Source of the DNA: Membranipora membranacea
Lineage: Eukaryota > Bryozoa > Gymnolaemata > Cheilostomatida > Membraniporidae
Assembly: GCA_914767715.1 (NCBI GenBank)
Contig: OU612065.1
Location: 4,588,001 to 4,652,000, forward strand
Reading direction: 5' to 3'
Length of the DNA: 64,000 bases
The notes below the pieces were generated by a model. The model saw nothing but the letters and a program-made list of their open reading frames with translations. It ran no database searches and was not told the DNA's origin. Made by a program: the position numbers and the translations under genes. Positions 12,901 to 24,700 of this stretch are shown here, piece by piece (position 1 is the stretch's first letter; every line of letters starts with the position of its first letter).

Positions 12901-15900
12901 GTGACAACAGTAGGCTAAATCATAGGGGTGTAGAGGACAGGCGGGCACTAGTGAATCTTACCTGGGGTTGGTGTTAGGGTTTTCTCTGAAAATCAAAATT
13001 AACATGAAGCCATCAAAGGAACAAACCAAAGCGTACAGTTACTACATACAATACCAAATATTACTGGAATCAGTTTGTACCTGATTCAGTCTAATCGGAT
13101 ATAAAGCACAGCACAAAAAAATCACTTTGCATCAATGATCATGCAAATAAAGACTGTACGACGAATTATTCATTAGCTATTAATGATACCTTTAGACAAT
13201 GGACCCAAGTGTCAACTATCAAAGGGTGCATCCATTTAGATTCACCATTTCTACAGATATGCGTTTTATGGATTTTGTCTACACAGGTTTGCTGGTTTGC
13301 TCTAGGCAGTTTGACTTCACGGGAAGAAATCTGAGAAGGCTTCAGTTACCCATTTCCATAAAGCCTCAAAGCAAATGTAATTAAATTGTAATGTACTTGT
13401 ATTAATGTATTGATCATGTCAGTAAAAGGTGTAGTGATATACATGTAACCAGTTGTATTAGATGACTTAACATGCAGAGATGCAAGCTAAGCCAGCAATC
13501 TCAAGCAAAGCAAGTCTTTCCACGCAAAATTTGATGAGATTAAGGAAAGGCAAGCCAAATAACCCTAATTTGATTCCTTTTGAAAACCTTGTACTTGATT
13601 ATAATAGTTAAAATTAGAGACATTTATCCTAATCCAGTTATTTGATCAATTTACCTCATGGTGGTATAAAATTCCAATATAATATGAAGCACTTATAGTA
13701 AGCATATATACTTCTTCTACAATATTAATCTACTAATATATGTCATGGGATTATTTTCCCTGGTGCCACTAATACACAAGAACAATATCACCTCTTATTA
13801 CATAGACTTTGATGCATGTCTTTATTTATAGACACTGTGCTGTGCAGAGCTGTGCAAAGCTACACTAATGTACAAAAAATTAACATCTTTGCCAAGTTTT
13901 AAATTCTAGGGATAGCCATGGCGCTGACTAGGGCAACCATGGGCAACAAAAGCTATATTATGCTATTCTAATACTTGGACTAAAGTTATAATGAAATAAT
14001 ATTGCATTGTGGGTACTCACCTTGTACAGTAAGATGTATTTCTCTGAATACAGGTCTTGTTTGAGTTGGGACCCTACACTGGTATATCCCACTATGTGAC
14101 AGGTCCACCGGGTCTATTATCAGGTTCCACATCCCACTCTCATCCTCGTGTTCAACAGAATATTTTCCATTTGATGGAAAAATGAATGTTGACACCGTCA
14201 GCGGATAAGCCGCGTCTTTTAATTGCCATGTGACCTGGAGAAAAGTGAGAAATAACATTATCACAGAGATCTAAAAAATGATTGGTTTTGGTTGTGAAAG
14301 TGCACTTTAGGTTTGAGCATATCATTGACAATCCCAAAAATTTTATATTGGAGCATATGTTTTTGCTTGCTAAACTCTCTCTTAGAGAATGTTCATTAAA
14401 CAGTTGAAAAGCCAATCAACAATTATACTGAATTCCTCTAACTTGAGATCATTTTTATGTCTGTTCAATTGTTATTACGCTGGGTTGAGTCATTAGTACG
14501 GTAGCCGAATCATAAATCAACATTCTTTGAGTAATTCTGTAGATCATAGGTTAGAGAAGGACACCTGCTCGCAGCTGCTAACCTTTTGTCTGGGTCTGAT
14601 TTGACCAATGCGACGGCGCCAATATAACTATTTGTATGCTTTTTTATCATACATTGATATTCATAAGGAGAACTTTCATGAATTATCCATTTATGAGCTA
14701 ATAACATCATCAGCATGATCTGAATATTGCCTCTCAATACATATATATAAGCTACCAAGAATGTAACTGCTTAGAACCGTGAGCACAGCCATTTAACTTT
14801 ATGATATCTTATAGTTTTCCATTATAAAGAGTCTTTTTGAGACAGAAAGTCAGAACAGAAGCTTGGGATGTTGATAATGTCAAACCCGTCGGTAAAGAGC
14901 AAAGTTCCAATTTCGCGCATCAAAGACAGACGCTGCATGATATTTTGACGACTCTCAGCATTTCTCATGACATTATTTATCCAGTTTGTTATCTAACACC
15001 GCAGCAGACAGACTGACAGACAGACAGACATGTGAACAAGAACATTGAATCCCTCAGACAATATCTGCTACCGATACCTTCCCTAGATCCTTATCCTTAT
15101 CCTATATATTCTCTATAGAGCTACTCTGTAGGGAAATGACATAGTAATTCTGTAGTACAGAAGTGAGCCAGAGCCCGAGAGTTTGGTTATGGGAGACTAT
15201 GTCAGATAATGATAACATATGATAATGATAATGATAATGATAACATATAATTGATTAAAATTAATCCCAATGCTATTCACTGCTGACCCTTAGGAGGCGC
15301 ATAAAATATTGACACAGACCGAGTGATTTGAAATATGTATTCAGACCTTTCAGAGGGAATGTTTGCTAACCATTGGCACAAATCAGCCCTACAGTTAAAC
15401 AGAAATTAGAAAACAAAGCCTCAATGAGAGCTTCAAAGCTTTTTGATTATGATATCCTATTAAAATTTACTATTTACAGCAAATTTTAATAACAGGTATG
15501 TTTTATTGAACCCGCTACTGCTCATTTCTGGTCAATTTTTGTTGTATTTTCAACCTCTCAAAAATAATTTCCAAAACTTTGACCCAAGCTTGCAAGGGGT
15601 AAATAACCGAAGAGTGAGACTCAGTTATCATGAGTATAGGTAGTGTTCCTTGCTGTTACATTACACACCCTAGGTTTTGGTACAAAACCCATACAATAAC
15701 AGCGTCATACAAAGGACTGATATCAGTTCACACTCTGGCTGGCCTTAGAAAATGTCGCAAAAAAACTGTAGCTGTCAAGGATGAATTTTTTTTTTATCAT
15801 GGCGACAGTTAGGTAAATGACAATCTGGTTTTGATATGTAGTGTGAATAATCATTTCTACAATCAGGCGGTATTTTAAGTGAAAACAAGATTTTTGATTT

Positions 15901-17097
15901 CAGCTTTGCGTCAAGGTTGCGTCATGGGTCATCTCCAACACATCTTCCTACCGATACCGTGTAATACAGCCAATATCGGCTTATCGCTATTCTCTTGGTT
16001 ACTGTAACATGTCCCCAGAGAGCCTTGTGGGGCAACCTTCGCAATTCAAACGTGATCACTTTCTTAAGATTGTGATGTGAGAAACTGACCAGGGACCGAG
16101 TTAGGTGTCTGAGTATTCATAGCAGCATGCAGCCTACTTACTCTCAATGTTGTGATTATCTCTTTATATTTTTGCATTCTATATTTAATCATATATTTTC
16201 ATGATCGTCTTGATCAAAATTATACTAATTACGGCCTGTGAACAAACAAAATCAATTGATATAATATATTGTTTCCATAAAATGTTTTCTACTACGTTTG
16301 AATGCCTGAATTGATGTGTACTGCGTTTATCTGCCTTAAAATGTCTTTACTTCTTATTACGAAAGACACAATAATATCCCACTACTGTTTACCAGTGGTG
16401 CCTCCTGCGTAACAATGTTTTCAGTTTCTAAGTGTTATTGTATGAATAAGAAAAATAATATTAGCCCTTAAACTAATTATCTTATGAATTGAAAGTTTAA
16501 GTAGTCTAGAGATTATACAAATCCTTAAAATGTATAAAAACTTCAATTAAATTTTAATAGTTGACATAGATTATAACAACGGCACATAGGCAACGTACCT
16601 TTTTTCCTTGTAGGTTGTTGACAGAGCACATAAGTCTGGCACGCTGACCCTGATACACTGAGACATTTGTCGGTGTGTTACTTACGAAACTAGGCAGGTT
16701 CGCTAAGTCCTCGGCTAAAATACAAACAAGTTGACTCAGGCAAGGCAATCAAACACAGATAGGTTATAGTAATCAAACAAATTAAGCCGTTATGGAGTGA
16801 TGCATGGAGCAGGTAGCCTAACAATCTGTCCTGAATCAAGACTGAGGGGATCAGAGACCACAAAATCTGCAAGGCATATCATGTCACCAAAAAACGTAAG
16901 CTGACATTCAGCCTTCACCCTTACTTGTCCCGTGATAATCAGGCATATACATAATACAATGCAGAAGTATAATGATTACTATCACATATAGTATCATAAT
17001 ATTTGTATCTGTGATACAAAGTTAGGATCTTCTACAAACCTGCAATTCCAATATTTAGAATCATCAGCAAAATTGTTGTGAATCTAATCCTAGCCAT
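9983..17097 (-). CDS. Two-Ig-domain protein with GPI-anchor-type tail, Ig gene B (complete)
   Basis: Exons: 17040-17097, 16599-16714, 14021-14234, 12962-12985, 11740-11873, 10795-10975 and 9983-10131. They total 876 nt, that is 291 residues plus TGA, with every phase matching. Residues 1-19 are a signal peptide (MARIRFTTILLMILNIGIA). Ig1 has C49, W61 and C111. A mini-exon supplies a Thr/Pro linker (about 130-137). Ig2 has C159, W180 and C226. Residues 243-276 form a short stalk ending in RNSAENTC, then a hydrophobic tail (ISFSLILGLLFLRLT) runs to the stop with no cytosolic residues. That is the layout of a GPI-attachment signal, with N270 or S271 as possible omega site. It therefore probably sits on the outer cell surface as an adhesion or recognition molecule. 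A short single-pass anchor is the alternative. The nearest familiar proteins are two-Ig or lachesin/IgLON-like surface molecules; the orthologue is not identified. Confidence 0.85.
15001..15250. repeat. Short microsatellites in gene B intron
   Basis: There is a GACA run around 15008-15030 and GATAAT/GATAATGATAA repeats around 15196-15245. Both lie in the intron between exons 2 and 3 of gene B. Confidence 0.6.
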
Positions 17098-17260
17098 TTC
17101 GAACATTGGAGTCCTTGTTTGAACTATTGCAGAATTATTTTTCTTTTGATATTCAGATCACTATCAAGATGCAGTGTGTTCGCGGAGTACTGCCTTAGCC
17201 AAAAATGCACCAATAAATATTCCAACACTACAAGCAACAGCTCTGCTGTGATTGGTTAAT
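17098..17260 (-). promoter_or_regulatory. Upstream block of Ig gene B, conserved with gene A
   Basis: This is the partner of the block upstream of gene A, with the same CCAAT box (core 17251-17255) in the same 20-bp identical context. Conservation falls off beyond it, where gene A instead runs into retrotransposon remains. Confidence 0.35.
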
Positions 17261-17814
17261 TCTTTGACCATTGATTAAAAATTCCTAGGCTAATAATTCA
17301 TTATGTCAATAGATCCTGAAAACCTATAATGCAGCCTGCAACGTAGCTGAAAGGAATAACTTATTTACATCAAACTGATTAGTTTATTGCTGCCTATATT
17401 TCACTTTGAAGCATTGTTTACGCAGATTTCCTAATTTTTTATTATAAGTTGTTACAGTACCCATAAGCTAATCATAACATTGTTGTCTCTAGATCTGATC
17501 TATAATGAGACCTAATACATTTGCTTCTGGTACTATTCTGCCAAAACATTCAATAACTAAATATGTTGATAGGCTTCAATACGGCAACGTGGTGTTATTT
17601 TTATCTATCGCAAAAATAGTTGTATGCCTTTATTTGCAGTATTGGTGACAGGTTACATTAGGCTTCAATTGCTTTGAAGAAACCTTGAAGCTGCATATGC
17701 AATATGGGACAAAGATCACCCATCTGGCGCTAGAACAAGTTTAATCTAATTGCCTGCATTCTTGTTGCTCCTTTCCACTGCGGCGTGACCAGTGGACCGG
17801 GATTGACTCGGAAT

Positions 17815-17919
17815 CATAGGCATCTGGAGTTACAAGCATGTCCAGTATCAACCACCCCCTTTCCCTCTGGGGAAGGGGGTGGTTGATACTGGACATGCTT
17901 GTAACTCCAGATGCCTATG
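17815..17919. mobile_element. hAT-like foldback element, perfect arms, TATCAACCAC apex
   Basis: The 105-bp element begins CATAGGCATCTGGAGTTACA and ends with its exact complement. The arms pair perfectly for about 48 bp, and near the loop they read CCAGTATCAACCACCCCC. An 8-bp target duplication CTCGGAAT flanks it (17807-17814 and 17920-17927), as in hAT transposons. Perfect arms imply a recent origin. Confidence 0.75.
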
Positions 17920-17929
17920 CTCGGAATGC

Positions 17930-19660
17930 AGGCAAATGGACCAAACTTGGTCTAATCTGGCGCTGAAAGTTGGACGAGAGACTAAAAGACGTAGTTATCC
18001 CAATGATATTTTCAGTTTACATCAAAATACCTGGACCAGGGAGCTATCTATGGCCATACCGGCAGTACTTATGTTTGCAGTCAAATCATGTAAACCACAG
18101 TACACGGTTACTTTATAGCCTCACATCTCGTGTGGCACGGTGCTACGGGGACCAGCTAAATTACGTCTAAGTATAATGACCTTTTGTTAATTTGTAAAAT
18201 TATAAATTGAAAGTCTCAGCTTGCAGCAGTAAAGCTGTTACCGAATATGATAATACTGGAGACATTCACTCTTATGACTTTTACGTGCAATTGTATAAAT
18301 TAGTGCTAATTATCGCTTCTAATTACCATTTTTGTAAACATTAGGGAAATGTTCCTCGTATGTTTGACAGACACTTTTCCTTTGTCTGAGAAGCAATGCA
18401 CCAAATTTATGATTGCACCTGGCGATTTAAAATGTGATTAATTTAGATGTCAATTTACCTAGATTCATTTTTTACTCAGCAGAAGAATTTTCCTGGTGTT
18501 TTATTTATTTATGTTTATGAGTTCATCAGGATGTTTTCCGCTGAGTGTGACAGAAGATTCTCATAAATTACCGTTCTCAGAACTGAACTTAAATTTTTGT
18601 TGATTCACTGAGAGGAATAGAGAGCACAGGCTCCTACCAGGTGGTAGCATATAACCCTAAAAAATTCCCCTTATCGCACTGCCAATTCTTTTTGTACTTT
18701 TAATTTATAAAATATATATCAGACATGTGAAGCTCTGTGTTACGTTCCTTAGTAATAACTCCCGTATCATGTGAAGATTGTTTATTGCTATAATTTTTTA
18801 CGCAACCCTATTTATGTATATTGTCGATGCATATAACACTGTGCTACATCTACTGAGAGGGGAGGGGGGGGGGGGGGGTAACAGCCTTGCAAATGACAGT
18901 TTTTAACCGTAGTGGGAATAGTGGGGAAAAATGAGTCATATGTATTTCTATCCTGATAATTATCTCTTGACTTAGGGGTGGCAGAAGTATTTCGAGGATT
19001 GTGAACTTGAAGATTTCCGAAGTTTACTCCATGAACAGAGATACATGATGTTATTGTAGCCAACAGCTAGCCATAATAAAAGCTGCAACTTTTGGATGGA
19101 GCTTTTCTGCTATTGATCACATTCGCTTTATATTGAGTCATATGCGATTTTCAATTTTGCTACCAAGCGGCCATAGCTATGCAATTAAAATCTGAATGTG
19201 AAACCACTGATACATATAATCAAATCAATGTGTGAAAACACCTAAAACCAGGATTGTGCTGGTTCTTATAGCAAACCGACATCACGATCATGTCTGCCGA
19301 GAGATGGGTGCTGTAGTGTTATCTTCATTTCGAATTTCAATTATAAAGCCAAAAAATCAGTTTAAAAGTGATGTGATGTGATGCATGATATCAAGTCAAC
19401 AACAACGAGTCAATTCAAGCGTCATCCCTAAATGAAAACATCAGACTCTTCGATTTTGACTCATTAAGTTCAATTACCTCAGCTAGTAACAGCGAATATT
19501 TGAAACACGGAGTTGTACTCCCTATGTAAGGGTAAACAAATCAGGTTTTTCCCAATTACCCTTTATAAAATATTGCTGCTTCATTCCACAGTTAACAACA
19601 ATCACAATATAAAGCTGTTTTTCTCTTCAATGCGGAATCTTGTGACTAAAGGTACTTAGC
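17930..19660. other. Spacer between Ig gene B and FN2 exon
   Basis: The 3' exons of the FN2-containing gene should lie here, but none could be established. It contains a G homopolymer (18864-18878). Small open frames show no recognisable domain. Confidence 0.35.
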
Positions 19661-19664
19661 TTAC

Positions 19665-19823
19665 CCATGCATTCACCCCATCGTTTATCAGCGTCGTAGT
19701 CTCTGGTGGTGGAGCACCAGGGTATATCGTGGTTAATCTCGATACATGTGTTATACTCAGCTCCCTCATATATGAACGGGAACATGCAGGATAAGCCATC
19801 AGAATTACCTCCAACTGTCTGCC
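19665..19823 (-). CDS. Fibronectin type II (FN2) module exon
   Basis: A single 159-nt exon, phase 1 to phase 1, with a pyrimidine-rich CCACAG acceptor and a GTAAGC donor. The translation has the full FN2 signature: GGNSDG, C-x-FPF-x-Y, Y-x-x-C, PWC, TTRDYDAD, RWGEC. Its four cysteines form the two disulphides of this collagen- or carbohydrate-binding fold. A symmetrical 1-1 module is typical of shuffled extracellular domains. It may be the module after the stalk of Ig gene C, giving SP-Ig-Ig-Ig-stalk-FN2, or it may belong to a separate gene starting at 24803. No clear downstream exon was established. One possible acceptor (CTTACATAG) lies near 19536 and opens about 35 codons to a stop, but nothing about it is recognisable. 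Confidence 0.8.
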
Positions 19824-20739
19824 CTGTGGGGTGGAAACAGTATAAATATTTTTTAACAGTGTGAATAATCATGGAAGATGCAAGCTCTCAGTAGAGAATC
19901 GTCATTATAAATGGCTACCATCTTTCATTTCTAAAGGCCATTTATTTTTTATTTCAATAAAACTATACGTTAATAAAGCTTTATGTATAACGATGACTAA
20001 AACTGATACGCTCAAGGTAGGACAAATCATATTTCTCAGAACTCATGAACTACTCTACTATGATATCATATTCCTTCCAAGGATAACATAAATCTGTTGA
20101 GCTCAAGATGTAGCTGGTTCAAAGAAAAGTCACTTCCGTAATAATATCAGTCAATTTATCAACAAACATCCACTCAATACCTAGTTGGCATGATAAGTAG
20201 CCAAAACACACATTACAAATAAGCCAATAGCTTCATTTGCAATTTTTGGAAATTCAGACAGCTATCTAGACAGGTATTTGCTATTGATATTCAGAAGTTC
20301 CTCGGCAAAAGACAGCACAGATAAAATAAGAGCTGTTATCAGACAGCGGCTTGTTTGATTGATGATGATAGGCCATGTTTTCGATGCAATGTCTAGCCAG
20401 TTGCGGATAATTTAAATTTAGTGTTTTGAACTCTCTATATTGTAAAGAAATGTGTTTATAAGTTTTAGTACAGTGTCCAAAATGACACTGATCTCCAATG
20501 TCTTATAATCTTGATCTTGAATTCAATGCAGATCGGGCAATGCAATGGGTAACGCATTTCAGCATCTGTCAATTTCTTTCATGTCGGAAAAAGTCTTATC
20601 ATGCCATTTTTGACACACAGAGGGTAGATTTATGTTTTCTTGTTTATACTGAATAGAGCTATGTTTGAAAATCAAAGATTAATTAGAACAAAGTCAATAA
20701 TGTACCATCTCTGTACTGTGCACCGTGTCACGTCTCTGT

Positions 20740-21268
20740 GAGATACCTGACACGAGACTACCTGACACGAGACTACCTGACACGAGACTACCTGACACGA
20801 GACTACCTGACACGAGACTACCTGACACGAGACTACCTGACACGAGATACCTGACACGAGACTACCTGACACGAGACTACCTGACACGAGACTACCTGAC
20901 ACGAGACTACCTGACACGAGACTACCTGACACGAGACTACCTGACACGAGATACCTGAAACGAGACTACCTGACACGAGACTACCTGACACGAGACTACC
21001 TGACACGAGACTACCTGACACGAGACTACCTGACACGAGACTACCTGACACGAGATACCTGACACGAGACTACCTGACACGAGACTACCTGACACGAGAC
21101 TACCTGACACGAGACTACCTGACACGAGACTACCTGACACGAGACTACCTGACACGAGACTACCTGACACGAGATACCTGACACGAGACTACCTGACACG
21201 AGACTACCTGACACGAGACTACCTGACACCAGACTACCTGACACGAGACTACCTGACACGAGACTACC
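20740..21268. repeat. 15-bp satellite with 104-bp higher-order period
   Basis: About 35 copies of CGAGACTACCTGACA in tandem. One 14-bp variant (CGAGATACCTGACA) recurs at 20740, 20844, 20948, 21052 and 21171. It therefore marks three exact 104-bp blocks (six 15-mers plus the variant) and one 119-bp block. Rare point changes lie near 20955 and 21226. The repeat length keeps frames open on both strands (LPDTR and SGSLV patterns), which are not genes. It lies between the FN2 exon and gene C. Confidence 0.95.
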
Positions 21269-21767
21269 CAAAGTTCGTAGCCTTTTTTGGTTGATATGCG
21301 TCACATATGATTGATACTCAAATTATAGTACTATAGTTAGTATAAAAGTGGAGGCGACTGAATTTGCTTGGGCAGCAAACTTGATTCATAACAGCACTCC
21401 GTAACTTCTTAATTAGTTAACAACCTCTGGATTTGTGTTCTTTGTTAGGTAATAAAGAAACAATAACATAATGCTTTCTTAAAGGCTTGACAGAACTCGG
21501 TTCGTGAAAATACCGAAAAGCTGGGGTTTACAGAAAACATTATCATTCAGCAAACACGGCATCTTTATTATGTTATTACATGCCTGTGATCGGCTTATTA
21601 ACTTAACTAATGTTTTCCTATACAGTGCAGTTTAGGTTAAATAAACACCAAAACTATCAAGAACATTCACATCACATTTAGATTCGCAGTTCAGTGGTAA
21701 TGATTCCCGTGAGGTGATTCATGGCTTAAAAAACAGAAACCAAATAACAAGACTAAGACATATCGGC

Positions 21768-21798
21768 CCTATCCCTACCCCTACCCCTACCCCTACAG
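21768..21798. repeat. CCCCTA microsatellite
   Basis: Four adjacent CCCTA/CCCCTA units. They resemble telomeric repeats of the TTAGGG class only loosely and are probably a simple repeat. Confidence 0.5.
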
Positions 21799-21799
21799 T

Positions 21800-24700
21800 A
21801 TATAGTACCTACAGCTATGTAACACTATTTTCTGTGGCCTTCCAATCCCATTAAACCTACATTCCTCACTAAACTTTCATTGTTAAGAAATCATAAGCTA
21901 AAGTCCAGATTCAGATTCTAGCAGGGATCTGCTCTACGGTGAGGAACAGCCCTCCGGTGAGCACCTGTTCTGTTTCTGTTATTGGTAGTTATTTTATTCA
22001 GTCACTGGCTATATCAATGTGTATTATAAGGCGCAGCACAATACACTGTGCATAAGATGATACATCCAGCGTGATTATGTATCTCCTTTTCTCATTTACT
22101 GCTTTGTTACTGGCTTGGCTCTTGCATGATTTGACTTCATACTAAGATAAATGAGCAAGTTAATGGGATAGGAACTACAGATTTTCACATGATAGTTATC
22201 AGTCGGAGCCTGTGATCTCAAATCTGCTTATGACAAATAAGCGTTACCAGTTAGCCTTAATGGCGACGCCCAGATCAAGTGAAATGTAGAAGATGACATT
22301 AATTTAGAGATGTTATCTTGAGAAGCTTTGTTTCTGTCAGTTCGATTGATCTCGCATCGTGTCATGAGATGAATAAATGAAAGACTTGGTGTACCGATGA
22401 GTTCATTGGGTGAACTGATGTCAAATTATTGTCAGAATGATGCTTTTCCCCCATCACATAAACAGGGCAGGAAAACTCCTTGAAATTATTTTCTTCAAGC
22501 TTCCTGTTACGCCATTTGATTGGTAGAACCCAAAAGTCCTTGTCACCCATTTCCTGGCTGCCGGTCCTAATTTATAATCAGGCAGCCGTGTGACAGGAAT
22601 CACATGATTAAACAGCATATTGCAATATAATCCTCACGGGGAACTAGCTAGTTCCAGCTGTCAGATAATATAGGACTTTTAAGGGAAACCATATATAGCT
22701 GTCACATGTAGAGTGGTAAGCTCAAATCCAGCAAACTGATTACAGATCTTATATGAAAAAGCTTTATCTGAGGTTAGCGTGCCAACATCTATGGTCTACG
22801 AACAAACTGTGATTGCACATTGGAAGGTATCGAGAGAATCGATATAAGAGAGGGCCAATGTATGGAGCTAAGTACAACATAAGCCTTTAGGGAAAGTAAG
22901 AAAAGAAATAAATAATAGATACCGGTAGATATTATCAACACTATTATTCTGTTTTGTGTGTAAGTACAGCGGTTAAATTTTCACACCAGAATTTTTGCTT
23001 CTGTATTCTGTAGGCATTTAGAGCTGATATGATCAGACGAAAGAACTCTCTCTCAGTTCCTTGATAATGATAGCATAATCACATGAACATTTTTTTATTA
23101 TTATTTTATTTCACACCTTTTATTTCATGATTTGTAGCACAGGTAAACTCATGATAAATAAGATCAATTATCTTAATCATCTAAATACATTCAAATCAGA
23201 TGATCTCCTAATGTAAAGTTGTAGATTAATTAGACATCAAAGGATAACTGTGTTATCAGAAACAGGTTATACTAGAGGCTGGGTAATCATAACCAGGACG
23301 TTTCTAGTACAACTTTATCACTCTTAATTTGTAGAAGCAGAGAGGTAAACCCTGAGCATTTTTCTAGCCATGTACAAGTTGTCAAAATCAATTTATCAGG
23401 TCAATTAATTCAATTTTACAGAAATTTGAAAACTATGCACTGTTGCCCCACGTTTCCAGTTGTCCAAGGTTTCTGATGATGCATAAATTTCTTATCAACT
23501 TTTAATAAAATTCATATTGTTAACTTATGCCTGAAGAATGTACCGTGCCGATTGAGTGGGGCTAAATCGCATTACCGCAACTGGAGATTTAAATTGGTTC
23601 AATTCAGACTTTACTTTCACATAGTTAAATGAGGCGATTCTATGCAGCTAATCCGCTTAAATTTGTTGAGTTTTTAATAAGAAGCAGGGTGACATTAGAG
23701 ATAGGTAAGCCTTCACTATAATAGGTTTTGTACAAAATAAAAGACAGCACCGAGTTGAAACATGTGCCATTATGAGGCCACTCACAGTGAAAAGTATATA
23801 TTTTAGGTGCTGCCTTTGTCACCTAAATAATAGTTATTCATTGTTATAAAAGTACTAATACAGAAAATAACATAACATTATGTTCACTCTTCATGCGCTC
23901 TACCTTTTATAGCACATATACCATACGCTACTAAGTAGTCTGCAGTGCAAATCTCCACCATGCTGTGAATCTACATACAGACACGAGGTTTTGGTGTAGA
24001 TCTCTATATTATTGAATGTATATGTTTGTTTCATCATCTGACGTAACTTATAGGTGATTGAACGAAGTGAAACCTCATTTAATATGGTGAGGTATTTGAT
24101 TGATTGACATCTTGTGCTCACTGCTGACACACTTAGGTAATTTTTATAAGATGGCAGCAGATTACCTCCTCAGTCAGGTAATCCACCATATATCACATAA
24201 TGTAGGTAATAACAATCATCACAATAATGAAAGTACAATAATGATGTAATTAATTAAATCAGTAAAGGTGTGGAGCCAATTGTTTTTAGATTATTGGCAG
24301 CATAATTAACTATTGTTTGATTATAGAAGGGCCGAGGTACCCAAAACAACCACAAATGGGCCAACGATAGATGGGTTATTACTTGGCATATTATTTCATT
24401 TACACATAAGGAATTGATTATTAATTTAATTCTTAGTTAACCCCTCTCGATGATCTGTTCCTTATCCCGATGCTGTTCCCTAACTTAGTGATCGATCATA
24501 TCACACAAGGTGGCAGAATTGAGACACCGGTCTGATTGGTAACAATAAATAACACCCTGTAGTCACCGTTCCTCAGAGAAAGGTTGCGGTTAATTCCAGC
24601 CATATAGATAGTGGTCGGTTTTTTTTTAATAACAGAAGGAAGCTGTGATGAAAAGAATGAGTTCCTGATCTGACTGCACCAGCCATATGCATCATTTGGT

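Noticed and set aside
20672-21304. Several 70-90 codon frames with LPDTR or SGSLV repeats; also considered as a CRISPR-like array
   Set aside because: They are by-products of a 15-bp satellite open on both strands. There are no spacers between units and the host is an animal.
21768-21798. Interstitial telomere
   Set aside because: Only about four imperfect CCCCTA units; too short to call.
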